Position numbers and translations under genes: made by a program. A DNA stretch of 38,632 nt from Chloroflexota bacterium (GTDB lineage: Bacteria > Chloroflexota > Dormibacteria > Dormibacterales > Dormibacteraceae), in NCBI GenBank assembly GCA_005881275.1, contig VBEF01000031.1, positions 1 through 38,632 on the forward strand. Direction: 5' to 3'. Shown in pieces: positions 32,471-38,632 of this stretch. The first letter of the stretch is position 1; every line of letters begins with the position of its first letter. Under the pieces are notes generated by a model. That model saw nothing but the letters and a program-made list of their open reading frames with translations. It did no database searches and was not told where the DNA came from.

Positions 32471-33553
32471 CAGCAATCCGACCGCGCAGAGCTCGGCGGC
32501 GATCAGAGGAGCCGGGCCCCAGATCGGAGTGCCTTCGACCGCGATGACGCCGGCGAGGGCGTACGCCCAGGTCCACGACGGTGGGTTTGCGCGCAGGCAC
32601 AGCCAGGCGGCGAGACCGAGCATCACCAGGTCATCGAGGTGGACGTATGGAGTCGCGAGCATGCCTCCGACGATTGCGCACACAAACGGCCACTCCGGTC
32701 CGCGACGCCGCATCCGGTAAGCGAGAAACAGCGACCAGATTGCGATCCCGGCCTGGATGGCGCGCGTTACGTTGAGGTCGCCCGCAAAGTACGCGAGCGT
32801 GAGCTCGCGGTTGACTGGGACGCCGGCGGCAAAGCTCAACAGGTCGCGATAGGCCGCGATGCCCGCGGGCCCGAGCGCGAAAGCCGACGCGCCGGCCAGC
32901 GCGCCAAGGCCCATCACGCTGCCCACGGCGGCTTTGTCGCGTCGTGCGGCCAGCAGCGCAAGCGGGGCGAGGAACGCCAGCTGCGGCTTGAGCATCATCG
33001 CGCCAAGGGCGATACCAGCCCACAGCGGCCGGTTCGTGCGCAGCAGCCAGTAGGAGGCCGCCACTCCCAGGGCCACGAAAATTCCCGGCTGGCCCAGCTG
33101 CAGCGCGTAGATGACCGGAAGCCACCCGACCGCGGCGGCGAGGTGGACGATCCGCGCGGGACCCGAGCCAGGCGCGGCCCAGTACCACGTAAGCGCCAGG
33201 GCGCCCAAGAGCAAGATGCTCCAGGCCCCGTAAGCGACCGCGTAAGGAAGCGGCGTCAGGGGCACCGCCGCCCAGGCCACGGGTGGCGGGCTGATGTAAC
33301 GAGCGAGCTCGGCGATCTTGATTCCCGATCCGAGCGCGTCGAGCTCCGCCTGCTGAAGGTTGAGGTCGTAGATGTTTGGCCAGCCATGCGCGAGTCCGAT
33401 TCGCGCCGCCGCGAGGTAAAAGGTGAAGTCGTTGTGGAAGCGGTCGGCGACGTAGGCGGCGGCCCACTGGTAGAGGTCGTAGGCCGCGAACAGCACGGCG
33501 GCAGCCGCTCCGGCGGCCGTGCCGAGATTGCGCCAGCGGGCGGATGAGGTCAC
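32330..33553 (-). CDS. GT87-family (DUF2029-like) polyprenol-linked glycosyltransferase
   Basis: 407 residues, polytopic. The first extracytoplasmic loop FHNDFTFYLAAARIGLAHGWPNIYD carries the acidic residue typical of GT-C mannosyltransferases, and multiple membrane segments follow (LLLGALALTWYW, LWAGIALGAMMLKPQLAFLAPLALL, ATPYVHLDDLVMLGLAAWLCL). It likely transfers mannose or another sugar from a polyprenyl phosphate to a cell-envelope glycan. After the last helix (near LLSVAALKHDN) the final 40 residues are Asp/His/Arg/Gln-rich and read antisense to the ABC permease, probably run-on after loss of the native stop. Start GTG 33553 (or TTG 33556), with TAACCT 6 nt before the TTG and no SD; probably leaderless. 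Confidence 0.8.
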   Translation of the reverse strand: MTSSARWRNLGTAAGAAAAVLFAAYDLYQWAAAYVADRFHNDFTFYLAAARIGLAHGWPNIYDLNLQQAELDALGSGIKIAELARYISPPPVAWAAVPLTPLPYAVAYGAWSILLLGALALTWYWAAPGSGPARIVHLAAAVGWLPVIYALQLGQPGIFVALGVAASYWLLRTNRPLWAGIALGAMMLKPQLAFLAPLALLAARRDKAAVGSVMGLGALAGASAFALGPAGIAAYRDLLSFAAGVPVNRELTLAYFAGDLNVTRAIQAGIAIWSLFLAYRMRRRGPEWPFVCAIVGGMLATPYVHLDDLVMLGLAAWLCLRANPPSWTWAYALAGVIAVEGTPIWGPAPLIAAELCAVGLLSVAALKHDNRDAEQHDAERQHDPGLHRDREHLATDRQPEAVDVGQP

Positions 33554-33580
33554 CAAGCGGGCAGGTTACCTTTTGTTGTC

Positions 33581-34117
33581 ATGGTCTCAACCGGTTTCGA
33601 GCCTCGAACCATCGAGGTCCGGGATGGCACGAAGCTGCATCTCCGCCCGATCGTGGCGGAAGATGAGGCGCTCCTCCACGAGGCTGTTGCCGCGATGTCG
33701 GAGCGCACCGTCTACTTTCGGTTCTTCTCGCCCATCAAGCGGATGTCAGACGCTCTCGCGCACCGGCTGGCGGTCGTGGATTACAACGACCGATTTGCGA
33801 TCGTCGCGACAAGCCACCGGCCGACCGGAAAGGAGCGCATCGTGGGGGTGGCGCGATACGACCGGGCTCGCGGCACCGACGTCGCCGAGGTCGCGGTGGC
33901 GGTGATCGACGAGTACCAGCGGCGAGGGCTCGGCAGCGTCCTGCTCGCGGAGCTGGCCCGGGTCGCACGAGCGCACGGCATCAAGACGTTCTCGCTCATC
34001 GTGCTGCCCGAGAATCGCGAGATGCTCGGCCTTCTGCGCAAGATAGGCTGGATCCACCAGGCCAGGCTCGCCGGCGGCGTCTACGAGATCTCGTTCGAGC
34101 TGCCTGAGCCCGCATGA
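33581..34117 (+). CDS. GNAT-family N-acetyltransferase
   Basis: 178 residues. Acetyl-CoA-binding motif A is at about 105-130 (EVAVAVIDEYQRRGLGSVLL). The N-terminal TIEVRDGTKLHLRPIVAEDE and ERTVYFRFFSP resemble the GNAT module of protein-lysine acetyltransferases (Pat/PatZ-like), here as a stand-alone domain. The target is unknown. The ATG lies only 24 bp from the divergent GT87-like start and lacks an SD. Its stop overlaps the LysE gene start (ATGA). Confidence 0.88.
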   Translation: MVSTGFEPRTIEVRDGTKLHLRPIVAEDEALLHEAVAAMSERTVYFRFFSPIKRMSDALAHRLAVVDYNDRFAIVATSHRPTGKERIVGVARYDRARGTDVAEVAVAVIDEYQRRGLGSVLLAELARVARAHGIKTFSLIVLPENREMLGLLRKIGWIHQARLAGGVYEISFELPEPA

Positions 34118-34740
34118 TCGACACCCAGCTCATCGCGTTCGCGGGCGTCTCGATTCTGCTTTCGGTCACGCCCGGGCCGGACATGGCCGTGGTGACCAAG
34201 AACGCTCTGGCGCATGGGCGTCGTGGAGTCCTGTTGACCACCAGCGGAATCGCGCTCGCGCTCATCACGTGGGTGACCGCGACCGCAGTTGGCCTCTCAG
34301 CGCTGCTGCGCACGTCTGGCGACGTGCTCTTCGCGCTGAAGCTGGTCGGCGCCTGCTACCTCGGCTATCTCGGGATTCGCGCACTGCTCGAATCGCGGCA
34401 TCCGGCCGGCGACCTTCTGGCCGAAGCGCCGCCCGCCGCTCCCGCCCACGCGGTCTTCCGCCAGGGCTTCCTTTCCGCGATAAGCAACCCGAAGCTGGGC
34501 GTTTTCTTTGTCACGTTTCTCCCGCAGTTCGTGCTGCCGGGCCAGGCGGTCTTGCCCCGACTTCTCGAGCTGGGAGTGACATTCGCCGTGATCGGTTATC
34601 TGTGGATGAACCTCTACGGGCTGTTCGTGACCCGGCTGCGCGAGGCCATTACCGGGCCTCGAGTTCGCCGCTGGATGCAGCGCGTGACGGGAATCGTGCT
34701 CCTCGGATTCGGCGCCCGGCTAGCTCTGGAGCGCGTCTAG
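34114..34740 (+). CDS. LysE/RhtB-family amino acid exporter
   Basis: 208 residues with five to six membrane segments and the family motif SVTPGPDMAVVTKNAL near the N-terminus, plus GFLSAISNPKLGVFFVTFLPQF in the middle. Members export basic or neutral amino acids or homoserine lactones; the substrate is not predictable here. It is translationally coupled to the GNAT gene, so the acetyltransferase may modify the exporter's substrate (inference). Its TAG shares the palindrome CTAG (34737-34740) with the stop of the convergent zinc-ribbon gene. Confidence 0.92.
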   Translation: MIDTQLIAFAGVSILLSVTPGPDMAVVTKNALAHGRRGVLLTTSGIALALITWVTATAVGLSALLRTSGDVLFALKLVGACYLGYLGIRALLESRHPAGDLLAEAPPAAPAHAVFRQGFLSAISNPKLGVFFVTFLPQFVLPGQAVLPRLLELGVTFAVIGYLWMNLYGLFVTRLREAITGPRVRRWMQRVTGIVLLGFGARLALERV

Positions 34741-35495
34741 CCCCACGTGAACTCAGTGCACACGTAGTCGAAATCCTGGGCTTCTGGCAGTCCGCTTGGC
34801 GAGTTCTTTGGATCGGCGGGGTCGACCGCGAATACGACCACCGTCACGCCCCCTTTTGTCGCCGCGATGACCGCGAACCGCACTTTAGTCGCCGTCTGAG
34901 ACGACCCGACGAGGTTGGCGGCATAGACCGCGCCGACGCCGTCCTGTTCGCCGAGGTGAGCGCCTTTCAGGTTCATGACGAGCGTCACGTCCTGCCACTT
35001 CGATGACGGCAGGGCGGAAACGGCCGATGCCACGGCCTGGTCAGGATTCCCACCGCTCAAGCCGGCCACCTCGACCGACCCGAGTCTGGTACCGAGCGTG
35101 ATGCCTTTGGCGTCCTGCGTGCGCACCGTCCACGCGGATGAATAGTTGACCTGGAACTTGTAAGCCGAGCTGCGAAACGACGCCTCTTCGGCCAGGGGCG
35201 TCACGAACTTCGGCGAACAGTTCGCCGTGCACGGCGCATGGCCCCCACCTGCAAACTGCGCCGCGGCAATCCCTCCGACGATGACCGCCACCACGATCAG
35301 GATCAAGACGAGGCCGCCTGCGATCATCGCCGGGGCAAGCTTGTACTGACGCGCTGCGGGGTATGTCGGCGGCGCGTAGCGATACACCGGCTGCGCCACT
35401 GCAGCCGTCGCAACGCGCGTCCCGCACCGACCGCAGAATGTCGCGCCTGGCGCCAGCGGAGCCCCGCACCGGCCGCAGAAGAGCTGCGATGCCAT
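34737..35495 (-). CDS. Zinc-ribbon, single-pass membrane protein with extracytoplasmic domain
   Basis: 252 residues. The N-terminal zinc ribbon FCGRCGAPLAPGATFCGRCG (Cys7, 10, 21, 24) is followed by a Tyr/Pro/Ala linker, one membrane helix at about 54-81 (MIAGGLVLILIVVAVIVGGIAA), and an outer domain of 170 residues with Cys pairs (CTANC) and a beta-like pattern (SAYKFQVNYSSAWTVRT, SVEVAGLSGG). No family beyond the ribbon is recognised; the outer part resembles PsbP/lipoprotein-like substrate domains. ATG 35495 overlaps the stop of the pseudo-PrsW gene (TGATG). Last gene of a three-gene operon. Confidence 0.8.
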   Translation of the reverse strand: MASQLFCGRCGAPLAPGATFCGRCGTRVATAAVAQPVYRYAPPTYPAARQYKLAPAMIAGGLVLILIVVAVIVGGIAAAQFAGGGHAPCTANCSPKFVTPLAEEASFRSSAYKFQVNYSSAWTVRTQDAKGITLGTRLGSVEVAGLSGGNPDQAVASAVSALPSSKWQDVTLVMNLKGAHLGEQDGVGAVYAANLVGSSQTATKVRFAVIAATKGGVTVVVFAVDPADPKNSPSGLPEAQDFDYVCTEFTWG

Positions 35496-36685
35496 CAGGC
35501 GTTTCCGGCAAAGTTGGCGCGACCCTGCTTTGAGCCGGCCGAGCGCGCCGCTCCACAGGCCGGACAGAACGCCATCGTCGGCACGACCCGATGGCACTCG
35601 GGACAGGGCGCGTCGGGGCCGATCTCATGTTCGGCGCCCTCGACGAGCAGCGCGTCGTGGATGACGAGCCGAACGTAGAGAAGTAGAGCCGCTGCGACAA
35701 GGCCCAGGATCGCCACGTCGAGCAACAGATCCTGCACGACGAAGGAGATCATGCCAAGGGCCACCTGCACGCCAAGGGCCACGGCCACAGCGGCGACGAT
35801 GCTCGAGTGCCACGGGCGTCCGGCGCGGCGCCTGTCGTAGCGGAGCAGCCACAGCGCCGCGGTGATCAGGGCCGTGGTGCATGCATTGACCAGGGAGACG
35901 AGAAGTCCCGCTCGCGCGAGGCGTATCGCCCAGTCCAGAGGCGATCCAGTGGCGACGAGCGGTCCACTGAGCAGAGGCCAGAAATCGGTGAGCGAGCTCG
36001 CGAGCGAGAAGCCGAGGCCCGACGCGGCGCCGAATGTAAGACCGTCGAGAGGCTCGCGCAAGCGTTCGCGGAACAGATAAAGGAAGAGAGGACCGGCGAG
36101 CATCAGCACCTGCGCGAGGATGGGGATCGCGATTCCCGCCAGGACGAAGCCGGTCTCCCGGTCGCCGGTCAGCACGAGCTGGGACAGGGAAACACCCGTC
36201 GCGTCGGTGAACGCGAGGCCAAGCAGAGCCCCGATCACCATCGTGGCGCCGATCACCAGCCAGGGCTCTGACTCGTAGACCTCGACCTCGTACAGGTAGA
36301 TCAGATAGAGGATTGGGAGCACAAGCAGCGCCGTGACTGTCGCGGGTGCGAAAAGATGGAGCGCGGCCAGGATCAAAACAAGAGTCCCGCCCCCGAGCAG
36401 GGCGACAAGAAACGGCCTGCCGCGGCGATGCGGCAGGTGAGGGAACAGCGTCGTGATGATCGATAGATGAGCGACGCGCTCGGAGGGCACCGCGGCGAAC
36501 GCGTGGGTCCGGCGAACGCTTCCGGTGGCGAGGTGCGCGCCGCAGTGACCGCAGAAGTCTCCGGCCGGGATGGCGTGGCCGCAGTGGGGGCATGTGACAA
36601 GAGGCGGCCCTGAAATCGGCCTCACACCAATCTCGCCTGCCCGACGACCCCCGCCGGACCGGCGATCGGGTCCTCGCGCCTTCAT
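35495..36685 (-). CDS. PrsW-like membrane protein with two zinc ribbons, catalytic motifs lost
   Basis: 396 residues. Zinc ribbons at both ends: CPHCGHAIPAGDFCGHCG (32-49) and CPECHRVVPTMAFCPACG near the C-terminus. Between them lie about eight membrane segments in the order of PrsW (M82) proteases: VEVYESEPW (135-142), AIPILAQVLMLAG (186-198), PLDGLTFGAASGLGFSL (212-228). The PrsW catalytic EExxK should be in the second motif but reads AQVLM (191-195). The Glu-Asn after GLGF is Ser-Ser (230-231). It is therefore probably a non-proteolytic relative, a sensor or scaffold. Start ATG 36685 overlaps the sedolisin stop (ATGA) with GGCGGAGG upstream. The upstream open frame is rejected. Confidence 0.82.
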   Translation of the reverse strand: MKARGPDRRSGGGRRAGEIGVRPISGPPLVTCPHCGHAIPAGDFCGHCGAHLATGSVRRTHAFAAVPSERVAHLSIITTLFPHLPHRRGRPFLVALLGGGTLVLILAALHLFAPATVTALLVLPILYLIYLYEVEVYESEPWLVIGATMVIGALLGLAFTDATGVSLSQLVLTGDRETGFVLAGIAIPILAQVLMLAGPLFLYLFRERLREPLDGLTFGAASGLGFSLASSLTDFWPLLSGPLVATGSPLDWAIRLARAGLLVSLVNACTTALITAALWLLRYDRRRAGRPWHSSIVAAVAVALGVQVALGMISFVVQDLLLDVAILGLVAAALLLYVRLVIHDALLVEGAEHEIGPDAPCPECHRVVPTMAFCPACGAARSAGSKQGRANFAGNA

Positions 36686-38367
36686 CCTCCGCCGCCTTGG
36701 ATGTAGCGGACCCAAGCCAGGTCCAGGGCACTCGCGTCCATGCTGCCCCAACCGGTGGCGAAGTCCCACCCGGCGGCGGCATCGAACCCAAGGTTGTTGC
36801 CGGCGCTCACGTCGTGGAAAGGCTGTGGCGAAAGCTTGGAGCCGTTCTCGCCCATCCAGTACAGCGCCGGGTTCGCGAATCCGACCTCGCGCAGGCCTTT
36901 CTGCTTCAGGTCCTGGTTGATCAGCGCCACGGTCCCGGCCCACAGCGGGGTCGCGGCCGAGGTGCCGCCTACCTGGCCGTCGCGGCCGCCGAAGATGACG
37001 TGGAAGCCAGTCGAGGGATCGCCGTCAGCGGCGATGTCAGGCACCTGGCGATTGCCTCGACCGGCCGGCTTGGACTCGTTCTTCTGGTAGGTCGGAATCG
37101 CGTAGAACTGGCTTGCACCTCCACCGCCGCCGCTCTGGTCGAGCGGGCTGCTCCACGCGTATTCCTTGAAGTAGACGCCCTGCTCGGATTCGAAGACGCT
37201 GGTGCCACCGACCGCGGTGACTGTCGGCAGGGTGGAGGGAAAACTGCCCGCGGGATCCTGGTCGACGCCGCACGTGTACGCCCCGTTGTCTCCGCTTGCG
37301 ACGAAGTGCGATATGCCCACGGCAACGGCGCGATCTTCGATCGCCGCGTAGACGTTGCGGGCGCCGCTCGGCGTGTCAGGCTCGCACGAGCCCAGGCTCT
37401 CCGAGATGATCGATCCGGGGCGGTCGGTCACAAGCTGGTCGAAGGCCCGGTCGCCATGGCCGAAGTCCGGTGCGGAGAGGTAGACGACCAGCTTGGCCTT
37501 GGGCGCCACCGCGTGGACGATCTCGAGGTCGAGCACGGTTTCGCCCTGGGCCTTCTCCGGCGTGCCCCAGCTTGGGTCACGCTTCACGGTCAGCACCGAC
37601 GCGAACGCCGGAAGGCCGTACTTGGTCGCGAACTTCTCGAGGTCGCTGAAGTTCGGGAGGTCGTCGATCTCGGGCAGCATGATGGTTTGCCCCGTGCCGT
37701 CGAGGCCGGCGTCGCGCAGCGACTTGATGTTGTAGTAGCTCAGGACGTCGGTGGGGATCAGGCCGCCAGGCCGCACCGCGTATCCGCGTGTCCGTCGGTA
37801 GTCGTCGAGACCGCTCACATTGGTGACGACTGCGGCCAGAGCGGGCGGAAGGCGCGGCTGGTCACGCGCGGCGTAAAACATCGTCCCGTCAGGCAGGCGG
37901 TAGCTTTCGATGCCGATGGCGAGCAGCGCGGCGGCGGCGGGGGCGGGGCCGTCGGCGGCGACGATGTTCGATGGCCCTTGCCAGCCTGTCTTCAGGCCTG
38001 CGGCGTCGAGCGCCTGCAGGGCGCGGGCCACGAGGGCGGGATCCGGACCGAAGTCGGCGGCGTAAGCGTCCGGATTGACCGTCCTGCCAGAGGCAATCAA
38101 GCGTCCGAGCAGATCCTCGTTGCGAACCTTGAGGCCGAAGCTCAGGTGCACGGTCGTCGATCCATCCGCGGGACCCAGGTCGACCGAGCGGCTGATGGCG
38201 GTGGCCAGCGAAGGCGGTGGCTTGGGGATAGGACGTTGCGTCCCCGCCTGTTGGGTAGAGCCCGTCCGCCCCGACTCGCATGCCGAAAATCCCACGATCA
38301 TGCACACCCCGATCGCGATCACGAACCGCAGCTTCACTGGAAGGAAGCTTCCCAGAATTTCCCCCAC
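36682..38367 (-). CDS. Sedolisin (S53) serine-carboxyl peptidase, probable lipoprotein
   Basis: 561 residues. The signal segment FVIAIGVCMIVGFSAC ends in a lipobox-like FSAC (Cys30). A prodomain (about 60-200; TTVHLSFGLK..., YRRTRGYAVRP) precedes the catalytic domain. The catalytic ExxxD is GETVLDLE (Glu276, Asp280), oxyanion-side Asp in VASGDNGAYTCG (Asp360), nucleophile in GGTSAATPLWAG (Ser470), and the calcium-binding end GWDFATGWGSMDA. All needed residues are present, so it should be an active, acid-tolerant extracytoplasmic endopeptidase anchored to the membrane. GTG 38367 has GAGGG 7 nt upstream; a GTG at 38337 is an alternative. It heads the operon with the pseudo-PrsW and zinc-ribbon genes. 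Confidence 0.93.
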   Translation of the reverse strand: MGEILGSFLPVKLRFVIAIGVCMIVGFSACESGRTGSTQQAGTQRPIPKPPPSLATAISRSVDLGPADGSTTVHLSFGLKVRNEDLLGRLIASGRTVNPDAYAADFGPDPALVARALQALDAAGLKTGWQGPSNIVAADGPAPAAAALLAIGIESYRLPDGTMFYAARDQPRLPPALAAVVTNVSGLDDYRRTRGYAVRPGGLIPTDVLSYYNIKSLRDAGLDGTGQTIMLPEIDDLPNFSDLEKFATKYGLPAFASVLTVKRDPSWGTPEKAQGETVLDLEIVHAVAPKAKLVVYLSAPDFGHGDRAFDQLVTDRPGSIISESLGSCEPDTPSGARNVYAAIEDRAVAVGISHFVASGDNGAYTCGVDQDPAGSFPSTLPTVTAVGGTSVFESEQGVYFKEYAWSSPLDQSGGGGGASQFYAIPTYQKNESKPAGRGNRQVPDIAADGDPSTGFHVIFGGRDGQVGGTSAATPLWAGTVALINQDLKQKGLREVGFANPALYWMGENGSKLSPQPFHDVSAGNNLGFDAAAGWDFATGWGSMDASALDLAWVRYIQGGGG

Positions 38368-38439
38368 GACCGTGCCCTCTACCGAGTCCGATCCGCACGG
38401 TTAGTCGGCTGGCCGGAGAGGGCAGCTGCGGGCCGCGGT

Positions 38440-38632
38440 TCAGGGAAAGGTAGCTTCCCAGACCTCGGCCTCGGACACCACCTCGAAGCCGAGCTTGCGG
38501 TACACGTCGTACGCCTTCATCGGGCTCAGACCGTCCACATACAGGGACGCGTGGCGGGCTCCGGCCGCACGCAGCCGGCGCAGCACCTCGGCCACCAACC
38601 AGCCGGCGAGTCCCCTCCGCCGGTGCTCCGGC
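38440..38632 (-). CDS. GNAT acetyltransferase, N-terminus beyond window
   Basis: 64 codons of a leftward gene entering from the right edge and ending at TGA 38442-38440. The visible part is a typical GNAT C-terminal half: the acetyl-CoA pyrophosphate loop EHRRRGLAGWLVAEVL, then ARHASLYVDGLSPMKAYDVY and the closing KLGFEVVSEAEVW. Only the C-terminus is visible, so the substrate cannot be judged. It lies 72 bp upstream of the sedolisin start on the same strand. Confidence 0.82.
   Translation of the reverse strand, partial: PEHRRRGLAGWLVAEVLRRLRAAGARHASLYVDGLSPMKAYDVYRKLGFEVVSEAEVWEATFP

Noticed and set aside
1..38632. tRNA, rRNA, CRISPR, prophage or insertion sequence
   Set aside because: I found no cloverleaf, direct-repeat/spacer array, transposase, integrase or terminal inverted repeats with target duplication. 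A covariance-model scan would be needed to exclude small RNAs.

Overview
The window is about 38.6 kb of GC-rich, gene-dense DNA from a free-living bacterium. There is no rRNA, tRNA, CRISPR array, phage or insertion sequence that I can recognise. The gene mix is: two class A penicillin-binding proteins, a GT20 trehalose-phosphate-synthase-like enzyme, a Rv2525c-like secreted protein, a SigE-like ECF sigma factor, a NarL-type two-component pair, a sedolisin, and a DrrAB-type exporter. This mix, with many GTG/TTG starts, fits the Terrabacteria. A soil Chloroflexota/Candidatus Dormibacterota or actinobacterial lineage is my best guess, but the sequence alone does not settle it.

Left part (1-14.3 kb): cell envelope. 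A secreted Ser/Thr/Asn/Gly-rich repeat protein runs off the left edge. It is followed by an APH-fold kinase, a CAP-domain protein, a class A PBP translationally coupled to the GT20 enzyme, a YGGT membrane protein, a secreted protein with three disulfide-bearing beta domains ahead of a glycoside-hydrolase-like domain, a small two-helix membrane protein, a membrane protein overlapping a second class A PBP, and a small Cys-motif protein that ends at a terminator.

Middle part (13.7-22 kb): regulation and metabolism. An ECF sigma factor lies divergent from a diguanylate cyclase, which converges on a histidine kinase/response regulator operon. An 830-bp stretch then holds two doubtful small genes and one excellent terminator. 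After it come a branched-chain aminotransferase abutting an FAD oxidoreductase, and a gene of unknown function.

Right part (22-38.6 kb). A tightly packed leftward set encodes a nucleotidyltransferase, a 1184-residue fusion of a GT2 processive-type glycosyltransferase with a GT-C-like membrane domain, a B12-type radical SAM enzyme, a DoxX protein and an unknown protein. This looks like a dedicated glycoconjugate pathway. Divergent from it is a P5C dehydrogenase, then a deletion scar joining a broken crotonase to the tail of a probable MarR-type regulator. Next come an ABC exporter, a GT87-like mannosyltransferase whose end is antisense to the exporter permease, a GNAT/LysE pair, and a three-gene overlapping leftward operon: sedolisin lipoprotein, zinc-ribbon PrsW homologue lacking its catalytic residues, zinc-ribbon membrane protein. 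A partial GNAT gene runs off the right edge.

The two best candidates for undescribed systems are the fusion glycosyltransferase operon (21640-28413) and the sedolisin/pseudo-PrsW/zinc-ribbon operon (34737-38367).
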